From: Chloroflexota bacterium
GTDB lineage: Bacteria > Chloroflexota > Dehalococcoidia > GIF9 > AB-539-J10
Length of the DNA: 38,672 nucleotides
Direction: 5' to 3'
Assembly: GCA_013388845.1 (NCBI GenBank)
Contig: JACAEN010000046.1
Span: 1-38,672 of the forward strand
The translations under genes were made by a program, and so were the position numbers. Each line of letters opens with the position of its first letter. The first letter of the stretch is position 1. Shown one piece after another: positions 8,234-16,566 of this stretch. A model generated the notes under the pieces. The model was not told the origin of the DNA and searched no databases. It was given only the letters and a program-made list of their open reading frames with translations.

Positions 8234-9034
8234 CTAACGAATCATGTTGGGGTGAATTAAGTGAAAGCCACAGCTGACAATGAGGTTGTGCCCAGTTATG
8301 GCGCTGGAATCATCAGAAGCTAGAAACACAACGCAAGCCGCTATCTCCGATGGTTCGGCTATTCTCTTCAGGGCGTTGTTGTCTGTAATTTTACTCATCA
8401 TTTCTTCGTAGGAGATACCGGCATCGGCAGCTGAAACTCTCACCCAATCGTCAAATTCTTGAGTCCGAGTGGCGCCGGGGCTGATGCAATTAACACGAAT
8501 ACCAAATTTGCCGACTTCAATAGCTAGAGTTTCTGTAAAGCCGATTACGCCCCACTTACTAGCAGCATATGGACTTTCCTTAGGAACTCCCGATATTCCA
8601 GCCACGCTGCTGATGTTGATGATGTTGCCACTCTTGCGGGGAATCATATGCTTAAGCACCTCTTTAGAACAAAACATAATCCCGGTTAGATTTGTCGCCA
8701 GGCAATCATGCCACTCGTCTAGCTTCATATCGACGACATCTGCGTTATTAAACGTACCCCGGGCAGCATTATTTACCAATACATCAATCTGACCAAACTC
8801 ATCAATAGTCTGAGTTACCATCCGCTTTACTTGCTTGTGGTCGGAAATATCGGTTTGTATTGCCTTGGCCTTACCACCTCTGGATTTGATTTCTTTCGCT
8901 ACCTCTTCCAGTCTGGAGAGGTTACGGGCGGCTACAACCACGCGCGCTCCTTCCTTGGCAAAAGCTAGGCTAATAGCTTTTCCTATACCAGTCCCTCCGC
9001 CAGTAATAATAGCCACTTTATCTTTTAGTTTCAT
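8234..9034 (-). CDS. Short-chain dehydrogenase/reductase
   Basis: 266 residues, classical SDR. Visible motifs: the NAD(P)-binding GGGTGIG (12-18), NNAA (89-92), the catalytic Ser in NISS (142/143), and Tyr156-x3-Lys160 (YAASK). The fold and length fit 3-oxoacyl-ACP reductase or glucose-1-dehydrogenase-like enzymes, but the substrate is not determined. The acidic residue that selects NAD over NADP is not obvious after beta-2 (AARN), which favours NADP(H). The start ATG 9034 has AAGGAG upstream. Spacing to the preceding cupin gene is 19 bases, so it is in the same transcript as the genes from 11669 downward. Confidence 0.93.
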   Translation of the reverse strand: MKLKDKVAIITGGGTGIGKAISLAFAKEGARVVVAARNLSRLEEVAKEIKSRGGKAKAIQTDISDHKQVKRMVTQTIDEFGQIDVLVNNAARGTFNNADVVDMKLDEWHDCLATNLTGIMFCSKEVLKHMIPRKSGNIINISSVAGISGVPKESPYAASKWGVIGFTETLAIEVGKFGIRVNCISPGATRTQEFDDWVRVSAADAGISYEEMMSKITDNNALKRIAEPSEIAACVVFLASDDSSAITGHNLIVSCGFHLIHPNMIR

Positions 9035-9053
9035 AAATTTCCTTCTCCTTATT

Positions 9054-9482
9054 CTATTCGTACTTGCCTCCGGGCCCGGTGGTAAAATGAAATATAGGTC
9101 TATCTACCCTCCTGATAATCAGTGGACAGTGCTTCATGCCCTTGGGAACAAAGACCAGACAGCTTTTGGTGAGTATATGCTTTTCGTCCTCCAACCATAA
9201 TTCGACTTCTCCACACAAATCCTGGGGGTCTTTACGATTAGTTCCCAAAAATGCTATGACTTCGTCAAAAGGATGTGTATGAGCCCCGACTATGGGCTGT
9301 TCCGACCCTTTCCAGTACCAGACACACTCTACATAGAAAGCCCCTTTTATGACCTCGTTATCCAAATATAGCAAACGAGTGTGCTTACCAGCGGCTACCT
9401 CAGCACTATCCCATCTGTACGAGGGGAGCTTCAAGCCAGATTGTCCACCAGTGATAATATATTTCCCATATTTCGCCGCCAT
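9054..9482 (-). CDS. Cupin-fold metal-binding protein, copy 1
   Basis: 142 residues, single-domain cupin. Metal ligands of the first cupin motif appear as H68, H70 and E74 (HTHPFDE) and the second-motif histidine is H118 (VFVPKGMKH), so a bound Fe, Mn or Zn is likely. It is clearly related to the next gene upstream (shared pattern DP-x2-x-DL-x-E and VFVPKG-x-KH-x-PL-x3-RVDRP). Small cupins of this kind act as dioxygenases, isomerases, decarboxylases or binding proteins; nothing here selects one. It lies in a run with the SDR, the second cupin, nitroreductase and alcohol dehydrogenase. Confidence 0.85.
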   Translation of the reverse strand: MAAKYGKYIITGGQSGLKLPSYRWDSAEVAAGKHTRLLYLDNEVIKGAFYVECVWYWKGSEQPIVGAHTHPFDEVIAFLGTNRKDPQDLCGEVELWLEDEKHILTKSCLVFVPKGMKHCPLIIRRVDRPIFHFTTGPGGKYE

Positions 9483-9532
9483 TTTCTGTCATTCCCCCCT
9501 TCCCAAAAACCAAAAGCCCACGGGTGGTTCTT

Positions 9533-9991
9533 TTATTTTCCGGCGTATCCTCCAGGGGCTGCCTCGGCCAGGGTACCCGCACCCAGCATTATCGCCATCT
9601 GGATATGTGGTCGGTCAACCCTCTTCCAAGTTAAGGGACCATGTTTTACCCCCTTGGGCACGAAGACTGCTGAGGTTTTGTCAATGATGAGCGTTTCACC
9701 TCCGAGCACATATTCTATTTCAGCACCAAGGTCCTCGGGATTGTTGGGGTCTGAGCCAATATGCAGGACGACCTCATCGTAATTGTGATAATGCTCAAAG
9801 ATGTGGGGGTTGGGCTCAGGCATATCCCATATCCAGCTAAATTCGATATACACGTTGCATCCTGGTACAAGGTCGTTGCTCATATAGGTCATCGTGGGAT
9901 ACTCACGACCTTTGATCTTACCTGGCACCATAGCATGCACCTCGCGAGCGGGTTTTTTTACCAAGTTCCTCTCATATTTTTTCCTAGCCAT
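9533..9991 (-). CDS. Cupin-fold metal-binding protein, copy 2
   Basis: 152 residues. Ligands H67, H69, E73 (HYHNYDE) and H117 (VFVPKGVKH) align with those of the neighbouring 142-residue cupin, so both copies keep a full metal site. The N-terminal 30 residues are basic and differ from copy 1, and the C-terminal tail (GTLAEAAPGGYAGK) is longer. ATG 9991 has AAGGAGAGG upstream. The pair probably arose by tandem duplication and then diverged; a heteromeric or two-step role is inference. Confidence 0.85.
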   Translation of the reverse strand: MARKKYERNLVKKPAREVHAMVPGKIKGREYPTMTYMSNDLVPGCNVYIEFSWIWDMPEPNPHIFEHYHNYDEVVLHIGSDPNNPEDLGAEIEYVLGGETLIIDKTSAVFVPKGVKHGPLTWKRVDRPHIQMAIMLGAGTLAEAAPGGYAGK

Positions 9992-10037
9992 TTTTGCTCC
10001 TCTCCTTTCTAACTTCTATTATGATAACTCTGGGTGT

Positions 10038-10607
10038 TTAGCCGATAATTATATCATCCAGCGGTCGTTTCGGGACATGGTGCACACCCTTGCTATCACG
10101 CCAGTATTTGGTGTCGCCATCAGGCCCGACCGTCTCTATCACTATCTTTTCTTTAGGCTTGCCTAGAGCCAGGACAAGCAATATCTCATATCGTGGTGGT
10201 ATCTCTAAAGCCTTGCGAAGTCCTTCCCTATCTATGGAAGCAATCATGCACCCGCCCAGACCCTTCTCAGTTGCCCCCAGCATGATGCTTTGGGCTGCTA
10301 TTCCGTGGTCGCAGCCAAAAGACCGGCTTATCTCTGTGTCCCCCAGAATAATAATGTATGCCGATGGTCTCTCTCCTTCACAGGGACCGGGCCAGCCCCT
10401 GAGATACCCAGCCCAGGCCAGATGTGGGAATATCAATGAATTTCTGTGAGGCTCGCAGGAAAGGATATATTTAAGCGGTTGCGCATTTTTTGCCGATGCT
10501 GAGAGTCGGGCAAGGTCAACAAGCTCTCTCAAGGTCTCAAGTTTTATATCAACTTCTTGATAAAACCGCCGGTAGCTTCTGTTCTTTAATACTAAATCTC
10601 GTAGCAT
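10038..10607 (-). CDS. Nitroreductase-family flavoprotein
   Basis: 189 residues. The N-terminal RSYRRFYQEV and the SASAKNAQPLKYIL segment match the FMN-binding start of nitroreductase-fold proteins, and GLGGCMIASIDR with LLVLALGKPKE fits the C-terminal half. Such enzymes use FMN and NAD(P)H to reduce nitro groups, enones or quinones, or act in flavin-linked ring chemistry; the true substrate is unknown. ATG 10607 has GGAGGG upstream. It sits between the alcohol dehydrogenase and cupin 2, all on one strand with gaps under 50 bases. Confidence 0.9.
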   Translation of the reverse strand: MLRDLVLKNRSYRRFYQEVDIKLETLRELVDLARLSASAKNAQPLKYILSCEPHRNSLIFPHLAWAGYLRGWPGPCEGERPSAYIIILGDTEISRSFGCDHGIAAQSIMLGATEKGLGGCMIASIDREGLRKALEIPPRYEILLVLALGKPKEKIVIETVGPDGDTKYWRDSKGVHHVPKRPLDDIIIG

Positions 10608-10649
10608 CCTGAACCCTCCTTCCTGTCATTGCGACAACCTTGCCTCTTG

Positions 10650-11669
10650 TTATTCGGTCAGTTTCAGGACTCCTGCCCCGCGGATTTTGCCTTCCTTGAG
10701 CAGAATTAAGGCTTCGTTGGCCGCTTCCAATTTAAATTCCTGAGTTTCAGGGACAATGGGAATTTCGGCAGCCAGGGGCAGGAATTCTTGAGCATCCCTT
10801 CTGGTGACATTAGCCACGCTTTTCACTTCCTTCTCAGACCAGAGATGCTCGGTATAGTCCAGTGCGGGGATAGGAGTCGTCTTGCGAATGGCATTTATGA
10901 CCACCCTTCCCCCTTTTTCCAAATTCCTTAGAGCTTCGCGCACTGGCTCTCCCACAGGAGTAAAGTCGATGGCACAATTGAGCTTTTCTGGGGGAGTATC
11001 GCCCGTGGCGCCAATCCAGTCCGCTCCCAATTTTCTGGCTAAATTCTGGTGCTCTTTCTGATGGGGTCGGGTAAAAACGAAAACCTTAGCGTTAGGATAT
11101 TTATATTTGGCAACCTGAATGACTATATGAGCGGAGGCTCCAAAGCCATAAAGTCCCAGCACTTTGCCATCTTGCATCCCTGAGAGTCTCAAGGCTCGGT
11201 AGCCGATCACGCCGGCACATAAAAGCGGGGCTGCTTTCACATCGCTAAACCTTTTGGGAATGGGATAGGCAAAGTCCTCTGATACTACGGTAAATTGAGC
11301 ATAGCCTCCATGGGCATCCTTCCCGGTCCATTTTGCCGTGTCACAGAGGTTCTCTTCGTCTTTGAGGCAAAAGGCACAACGACCGCAAGCCCAATTAATC
11401 CAGGCAATTCCCACCCTATCGCCTTTTTTGAACTTGCTTGCCCCGGGCCCCAGCCTTTCTACTATACCAACAATTTCGTGTCCTAGAATCATGGGAAATC
11501 GGGAAGGAGAAACCCGGCCTTCAATCTCGTCAAGCTCAGTATGGCAGACTCCGCAGGCGGAAACCTTGACCAGAATTTGCTCCTTGCCGGGAACGGGCAC
11601 GGGCAAGTCCATTAGCTCCAGAGGTTTTTCTTCAACTGAAGAGATTTTCTCAAGCACCATGGCTTTCAT
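10650..11669 (-). CDS. Zinc-dependent alcohol dehydrogenase (MDR family)
   Basis: 339 residues from ATG 11669, which has GGAAGGT about 5 bases upstream; an in-frame TTG 21 bases earlier is less likely. Catalytic zinc ligands C42 (CGVCHTE), H64 (GHE) and C151; structural zinc cysteines C95, C98, C101 and C109. The Rossmann segment LGLYGFGASAH follows. It belongs to the medium-chain dehydrogenase/reductase family, close in layout to bacterial AdhA-type enzymes oxidising alcohols or reducing aldehydes with NAD(P). It is the first gene of the ADH-nitroreductase-cupin-cupin-SDR run. Confidence 0.93.
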   Translation of the reverse strand: MKAMVLEKISSVEEKPLELMDLPVPVPGKEQILVKVSACGVCHTELDEIEGRVSPSRFPMILGHEIVGIVERLGPGASKFKKGDRVGIAWINWACGRCAFCLKDEENLCDTAKWTGKDAHGGYAQFTVVSEDFAYPIPKRFSDVKAAPLLCAGVIGYRALRLSGMQDGKVLGLYGFGASAHIVIQVAKYKYPNAKVFVFTRPHQKEHQNLARKLGADWIGATGDTPPEKLNCAIDFTPVGEPVREALRNLEKGGRVVINAIRKTTPIPALDYTEHLWSEKEVKSVANVTRRDAQEFLPLAAEIPIVPETQEFKLEAANEALILLKEGKIRGAGVLKLTE

Positions 11670-11724
11670 TTTTCTACCTTCCTTCTGCAAGATAAGTCTC
11701 TCTTCATAACTCCTGCCGATTTTA

Positions 11725-11880
11725 TCCCGACAAGGTCGGGACCTAGCCCCTCTTATCTTAAGAGGGGGAGTTTCAAAAAACCCTCCCTTGCCTCCTGAGA
11801 TGAGGATTTTTCTTGGGTGGCTTGCTCCTTAAGATTAAGCTCTTTTCTTCAATTTCACTACCCCCCTTAAGGTAAGGGGG
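11725..11880. repeat. Cluster of short perfect hairpins in a 293-base intergenic region
   Basis: Between nnr and the alcohol dehydrogenase gene (11670-11962) no coding frame is convincing. It holds three perfect inverted repeats with 3-base loops: TCCCGAC/GTCGGGA (11725-11741), CCCCTCTTA/TAAGAGGGG (11747-11767) and CCCCCTTA/TAAGGGGG (11862-11880). The last two share the form C-run TTA-loop-TAA G-run. They may be REP-like elements, nnr terminators or regulatory structures ahead of the dehydrogenase operon. Confidence 0.6.
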
Positions 11881-11962
11881 ATAAGGGGGTTATGAATTTC
11901 TCGAGCCTCATCCTAAAGAGGGAGCCCAATAAATCGGGCAACTACATTATTTTTAAATGGCT

Positions 11963-13537
11963 TCATACCACGAAGATGGTTTCATAAAGATTTTCCGAGA
12001 TTTCGGCGAAATTCTCTCTGTAAAGCTTCATTGCTTCGGGGAGATAGTCCAGTATGTCCTGCGCCGTTATCCCATCTTCGCCTTTATCGGTAGCGGCAAT
12101 ATCGCCGGAAAAGCCATGCATAAACACGCCCATCCTTACCGCATCCTCAAGAGCTAAGCCCAAGCCGTACATGGCAGCAATGGTCCCCGTGAGGACATCG
12201 CCGCTCCCAGCCGTGGCCATGCCGGAGTTGCCGCTTACGTTGATGAAAACAGTTCCATCGGGATAGCCTACTAGGGAATGGGCTCCCTTTAAGATAATTA
12301 TGGCATTGAGTTCCCTTGTCGTGCGTTGTACAACATCCACCTTATTCCTATTTATCTCGCTTATCTCCATTTTGGTAATTCGGGACATCTCGCCCAGATG
12401 AGGCGTAAGTATCGTCGGCGCTTTCCTCCTTTTTATTCTTCCTAAGTCCTCAGCAATGGCAGTAATCCCATCGCCATCTATGATTAGAGGCTTGTTGATT
12501 TTGGGGGCTAGCTCCCGCACTAGCTCTTGTGTCTTGGCGGCTAAGGAAAGACCAGGACCCAGGACCACCATATCCACGTTTTGGGAAAATTCCCAAAGCT
12601 CGCCCTTGTTTTCCAATGCTATGCTCCCGGAAGGCGTCTCTTTTTGAGGAACAAAGACAATCTCACTCCCTTTGCTGGCTATGAATGGTGAAATAGATTT
12701 GGGCGTTGCCAGATAGGAAAGTCCGCCTCCAGCTTTGAGAAAAGATAGAGCAGAGAAATACGGCGCACCCAAGTAACTTGAAGACCCCGCAATAAAGAGC
12801 ACCTTTCCGTAGCTGCCCTTATGTGTATCCTTCAGCCTTTCCGGAATGTTTACTGGGCTATTTATGGCTATTTTCAGAGCTGCCGAATCACAGAGGGCAG
12901 GTGGGAAAGATATATGCGAAACATACAATTTTCCACAGTGGTCATAGCCGGGATAAAGCATATTCCCCAACTTGGGAAGCCCGAATGTGACGGTGTAATC
13001 CGCCTCTACTGCCACGCCCATCACCTGCCCGGTATCGCCATTTATGCCTGAAGGAATGTCCACGCTAAATACTGTCCTCTGGCTCTCGTTTATCAGTTGA
13101 ATCACATCTTTGTATATACCGGTGACCTGTCTGACAAGACCTGTGCCAAATATGGCATCCACGATGGCATCACAATCAAGGAGCTCAGCTCTTAGGGATT
13201 TGATTGAGCTAACCTTAGATATTTCTACGGGCATTCGGGATGCTATTTCAAAATTTTTCTTTGCTGCCCCTTTGAATTTGGCTTCATCATCTAGAAGAAA
13301 GACTTTTACCTTCCCACCATCGGAGTGAATTTTCCTGGCAACGACCAACCCATCGCCACCATTGTTACCACCACCGCAGAATACTACGAATTTGTTGTTC
13401 CTTATTCCAAGTTCCTGCAATATGACGAAGTATACTGCCTGGCCGGCGTTCTCCATCAAAAGGTCTTCCGAAATGCCAAATTCCTCCGTAGCTCGCCTGT
13501 CCAGGTCTTTCATCTCGTCCACTCTAGCTACTTTCAT
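11963..13537 (-). CDS. nnr: Bifunctional NAD(P)H-hydrate repair enzyme (epimerase/dehydratase)
   Basis: 524 residues, full-length fusion. The N-terminal half (about 1-215) is the YjeF_N epimerase that interconverts S- and R-NAD(P)HX, with CGGGNNGGDG at 54-63 and FSVDIPSGINGDTG. The C-terminal half (about 235-510) is the ADP-dependent NAD(P)HX dehydratase, with VLGPGLS, ILTPHLGEM and the nucleotide motif GSGDVLTGTIAAM. It repairs hydrated nicotinamide cofactors in the cytoplasm. The placement next to several NAD(P)-dependent oxidoreductases makes sense but is not specific. It begins 192 bases from a divergent gene. Confidence 0.96.
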   Translation of the reverse strand: MKVARVDEMKDLDRRATEEFGISEDLLMENAGQAVYFVILQELGIRNNKFVVFCGGGNNGGDGLVVARKIHSDGGKVKVFLLDDEAKFKGAAKKNFEIASRMPVEISKVSSIKSLRAELLDCDAIVDAIFGTGLVRQVTGIYKDVIQLINESQRTVFSVDIPSGINGDTGQVMGVAVEADYTVTFGLPKLGNMLYPGYDHCGKLYVSHISFPPALCDSAALKIAINSPVNIPERLKDTHKGSYGKVLFIAGSSSYLGAPYFSALSFLKAGGGLSYLATPKSISPFIASKGSEIVFVPQKETPSGSIALENKGELWEFSQNVDMVVLGPGLSLAAKTQELVRELAPKINKPLIIDGDGITAIAEDLGRIKRRKAPTILTPHLGEMSRITKMEISEINRNKVDVVQRTTRELNAIIILKGAHSLVGYPDGTVFINVSGNSGMATAGSGDVLTGTIAAMYGLGLALEDAVRMGVFMHGFSGDIAATDKGEDGITAQDILDYLPEAMKLYRENFAEISENLYETIFVV

Positions 13538-13698
13538 TTTCTACCCCCTTGTCACAGACTGACTCCAAGTTCATATCTGAGTATGGCTATACAATACTTC
13601 AAGTAGAATGGTACCTCACTCTTGAGGGAAAGCACAAGAGCAACATATAAGAATCCTACAGACTGAAAACTGGTAGCTGGCACTTGCCGATAGTATAG

Positions 13699-13704
13699 TA
13701 TAAT
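13699..13704 (+). promoter_or_regulatory. Possible -10 element for the cyclophilin-fold gene
   Basis: TATAAT lies 25 bases before the start at 13730 in the divergent interval with nnr. No good -35 is visible 16-18 bases upstream, so this is tentative. Confidence 0.35.
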
Positions 13705-13729
13705 ACATTTATTAATAAGACAGGCCAGC

Positions 13730-14110
13730 ATGGGGAAGAAAATCCGGATAAAAGCAGGTGCGATTGAAGCAACAGCTGAACTGAACGGTACCAAGACAGC
13801 TCAGGCAATTTGGGAAGCGTTGCCTATTACAGGCCGCGTCAATCTCTGGGGAGACGAAATATATTTCTCGACTCCTCTCAGGCTCAAGTTAGAAGCTGGG
13901 CAAGAAGTGGTAAACATTGGAGATCTAGGCTACTGGCCTGAGGGCAATGGTTTTTGCATCTTCTTCGGGCTCACCCCTGTAAGCCAGGCGGATGAAATTC
14001 GTGCGGCAAGCCCGGTTACTGTATTTGGCAAGGTCATCGGCGATGCCACGATATTTAAAAAGGTAGCCGAAGGAACGAAAATAACTGTAAGGAGGGAGAG
14101 CAATGAGTAA
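13730..14110 (+). CDS. Cyclophilin-like (TM1367-type) protein
   Basis: 126 residues. The pattern IRIKAGAIEATAELN, AIWEALPITGRVNLWGDEIYF, then GDLGYWPEGNGFCIFFG matches the small cyclophilin-like fold family typified by Thermotoga TM1367, for which no enzymatic role is established to my knowledge. It is translationally coupled to the next gene (8-base overlap), so the two probably work together. No strong Shine-Dalgarno is visible at ATG 13730. Confidence 0.8.
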   Translation: MGKKIRIKAGAIEATAELNGTKTAQAIWEALPITGRVNLWGDEIYFSTPLRLKLEAGQEVVNIGDLGYWPEGNGFCIFFGLTPVSQADEIRAASPVTVFGKVIGDATIFKKVAEGTKITVRRESNE

Positions 14111-14720
14111 AGTGGTTAAAAGGCAAGTCTATTACTTCGATGAACCAGGAGAGGAAAATACCCGGTGGGTAATCGAAGCCGTTTCCCAGCGACTGGAAAT
14201 TGGCGGAATCAGGAAAGTCATTGTCGCCAGCACTTCGGGCAAGACTGCTGTGGAATTTGCTCGCAGTCTCAAAGGCAAGGCTGAGTTGGTTTGTGTTTCG
14301 GAATCACCATACCGACGGGAATGGGGCGAGGAATGGCCCTGCCTTAAGGAGGAATTTAGGCGAGAGCTAGAGAAGCTTGGGGTTGCTATCGTTGACAAAG
14401 CGCCTTACCTTTTCCATAGCTCGGTATTAGAAGCTGCCAGATGGCCCGACGTTTTTCCCGAGCGATTGGTGAAGGAAACACTCTCTAGCTTTGGTCAGGG
14501 AATGAAGGTGGCTGTGGAGGTTGCCTTGACTGCAGTTTCTTGTGGCTACGTAACCCCTTGCGAAGATGTCATAGGTGTCGGTGGGTCAGGAAAGGGGGCA
14601 GACACAGCGGTCATACTTCGCGCTACTTATCCCGCTTCTCTGTTTGACAAAGATGCTGCGAAAAGGTTGGAGATCAGGGAAGTAATCGCCATGCCTATTT
14701 CCAAAAAGTGGTGGGACTAG
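14103..14720 (+). CDS. Pyruvate-kinase C-terminal-domain-like protein
   Basis: 205 residues. The central segment IRKVIVASTSGKTAVEFARSL resembles the alpha/beta C-terminal domain of pyruvate kinase, found alone in a family of stand-alone proteins of unknown role; no catalytic TIM barrel is present, so this is not a pyruvate kinase. The GVGGSGKGADTAVIL segment looks like a phosphate-binding glycine turn. Start ATG 14103 has AAGGAGG upstream and overlaps the cyclophilin-fold gene. The stop is 54 bases from the convergent flavodoxin gene. Confidence 0.7.
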   Translation: MSKVVKRQVYYFDEPGEENTRWVIEAVSQRLEIGGIRKVIVASTSGKTAVEFARSLKGKAELVCVSESPYRREWGEEWPCLKEEFRRELEKLGVAIVDKAPYLFHSSVLEAARWPDVFPERLVKETLSSFGQGMKVAVEVALTAVSCGYVTPCEDVIGVGGSGKGADTAVILRATYPASLFDKDAAKRLEIREVIAMPISKKWWD

Positions 14721-14774
14721 TCAGCAAAGAATTAACATAGAGCAAAGCTAGATTGGGAGAAGGCTAATCCGGAG

Positions 14775-15239
14775 CTATCCTCTATTCAGCAAGCCTCTGG
14801 CGAAATCTTCTGCTTGTTTTAGGTCTCTGATATCTGGTCTGCCTCTGTTTACTCCACCAACGAGCTTAGTTGCCCTGTATGTATCAAGACCCCGGCAGGA
14901 GAATTCGCTGATAATATCAAAGCCCTTTCGTTGCAGTCTTTGTTTCAGTGGCTTGTGAAAATCGTGGATAAACGGTATCTTTCTTAGTCCGCTTGTGGAA
15001 AAGACGAATGCCTTTTTGTTTCTCAATATGGGCAGCCTATCGACAAAATCCAACAGGCTTTCGTGATGTTTGCCAAAATAAATCCCTGAGCCAAAACCGA
15101 TTAAGTCATACCGCTCAAGCATACTGGCATCTGCTTCGTTGACTTGTAATAACTGAGCAGCAAGAGCATTTGCCATCGCCCCGGCAACCTTTTCCGTATT
15201 GCCATGATGTACAGAAACATAAATTATTAATGTCTTCAT
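14775..15239 (-). CDS. Flavodoxin-family protein
   Basis: 154 residues. N-terminal LIIYVSVHHGNTEKVAGAM supplies the FMN phosphate-binding loop in the pattern of flavodoxins and HemG-like proteins; YDLIGFGSGIYFGKHHESLLDF is the next flavin-contact region. It probably carries electrons as an FMN protein; protoporphyrinogen oxidase activity is possible but not supported. It lies just downstream of rplA on the same strand (108-base gap) and could be read through from it. Confidence 0.85.
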   Translation of the reverse strand: MKTLIIYVSVHHGNTEKVAGAMANALAAQLLQVNEADASMLERYDLIGFGSGIYFGKHHESLLDFVDRLPILRNKKAFVFSTSGLRKIPFIHDFHKPLKQRLQRKGFDIISEFSCRGLDTYRATKLVGGVNRGRPDIRDLKQAEDFARGLLNRG

Positions 15240-15347
15240 TATTTATGGCCTTCTATTTCCTGGATTCAGACTGTATGAATGTTTCCTGTGCCACTCCCAA
15301 GAGGTGCAGGCACAGAGTCTTATGTGATTTCAGCAGCCTATGCTTGG

Positions 15348-16070
15348 TTACTGGCTTAAACGACTTGACATAGCCAGCGCAGATGCAATATCCAGCTTGA
15401 CTCCCGGTCCCATACTGGTGCAGAGGTAAGCGCTTTTGATATATTGACCTTTAGCCCCACTGGGCTTTGCTTTAGCAATAGCGTCAATTGCCGCCGCCAG
15501 GTTCTCCAGGAGCTTATCCTTATCAAAACTGATTTTACCAATGGGCATATGAATAATAGATGTTTTATCCAGGCGGAATTCTGCCCTGCCTTTGCGGGCA
15601 TCAGATATAACGCGGGCTAAATCCTGGGGCGGGACGACGGTGCCAGACTTAGGATTGGGCATCAAGCCTCGCCGCCCTAAAATACGACCGAGCTTAGCTA
15701 CTTTGGGCATCATGTCTGGAGTGGCAATAGATACATCAAATTCAAGCCAACCGCTTTCAATCTGTTTAATAAGCTCGTCAGCTCCAGCATACTCAGCACC
15801 TGCTTCTTGAGCCAGCTTTATCCCCTCACCTTGAGTAAAGACGAGCACTCTTGTTTTCTTCCCCAATCCGTTAGGCAGCAAAACCACACCGCGTACTTGT
15901 TGGTCAGCACTATGCGGGTCAACCCCCATCTTCAAATGAAGCTCAACGGTTTCGTCAAATTTGGCATAAGAAGCCTTCTTAGCTAATTCGATTGCTTCTT
16001 CAGGAGGATAGGCTTTGGACCTATCTATAAGTTTGCTAACCTCTTGATATTTCTTACCGTGCTTGGCCAC
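15348..16070 (-). CDS. rplA: Ribosomal protein uL1
   Basis: 240 residues, slightly longer than usual because of the C-terminus. L1 forms the mobile stalk at the ribosomal E site and binds 23S rRNA. Visible: [31 protein letters not shown] and the [18 protein letters not shown] region. The start is GTG 16070 (GTG GCC AAG) with GAGGT upstream. It is last in the tuf-rpmG-secE-nusG-rplK-rplA operon, 26 bases after rplK. rplJ, its normal downstream neighbour, is about 11.3 kb away. Confidence 0.97.
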   Translation of the reverse strand: MAKHGKKYQEVSKLIDRSKAYPPEEAIELAKKASYAKFDETVELHLKMGVDPHSADQQVRGVVLLPNGLGKKTRVLVFTQGEGIKLAQEAGAEYAGADELIKQIESGWLEFDVSIATPDMMPKVAKLGRILGRRGLMPNPKSGTVVPPQDLARVISDARKGRAEFRLDKTSIIHMPIGKISFDKDKLLENLAAAIDAIAKAKPSGAKGQYIKSAYLCTSMGPGVKLDIASALAMSSRLSQ

Positions 16071-16096
16071 TTACTTATACCTCAAAATTCTCAGAA

Positions 16097-16519
16097 TTAT
16101 TCCACCTCGATTCCCATGCTTCGAGCCGTACCGGCAACAATGCTTGCTGCCTTGTCAATATCAGTGGTATTGAGATCCTTCATTTTATTTCGAGCGATTT
16201 CATAGATCTTATCTTTGCTTATCTTGCCTATTTTCTCGTTTCCAGGATTACCACTCCCTTTTTCCACTCCTAAAGCACGCCGTAATAAATCGGAAACAGG
16301 CGGCATCTTGGTCACAAAGTTAAAGGAGCGGTCTTCGTATACCGTTATCTCAACAGGAATAATGAAACCTTCCTGTGAAGCAGTACGCTCATTGTATTCC
16401 TTACAGAAAGCCATGATATTGATACCATGCTGTCCCAAAGCCGGCCCCACAGGTGGTGCTGGGGTAGCTTTGCCAGCAGGTATCTGCAACTTAATAATTG
16501 ATTTAACTTTCTTGGCCAT
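16097..16519 (-). CDS. rplK: Ribosomal protein uL11
   Basis: 140 residues, standard length. It binds the GTPase-associated region of 23S rRNA. Family signature: [20 protein letters not shown] near the N-terminus and [11 protein letters not shown] at the C-terminus. It lies 47 bases downstream of nusG. Confidence 0.98.
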   Translation of the reverse strand: MAKKVKSIIKLQIPAGKATPAPPVGPALGQHGINIMAFCKEYNERTASQEGFIIPVEITVYEDRSFNFVTKMPPVSDLLRRALGVEKGSGNPGNEKIGKISKDKIYEIARNKMKDLNTTDIDKAASIVAGTARSMGIEVE

Positions 16520-16566
16520 TACTGATTCTCTCTTTCATTGTATTCTAGGCTCTTGTTCAAGACACG

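Noticed and set aside
10621-10640. TGTCATTGCGAC near the nitroreductase start as a further dispersed repeat copy
   Set aside because: Only about 12 bases resemble known repeat variants; too short to call.
14103-14720. Pyruvate kinase
   Set aside because: Only the C-terminal alpha/beta domain is present; the catalytic barrel is missing.
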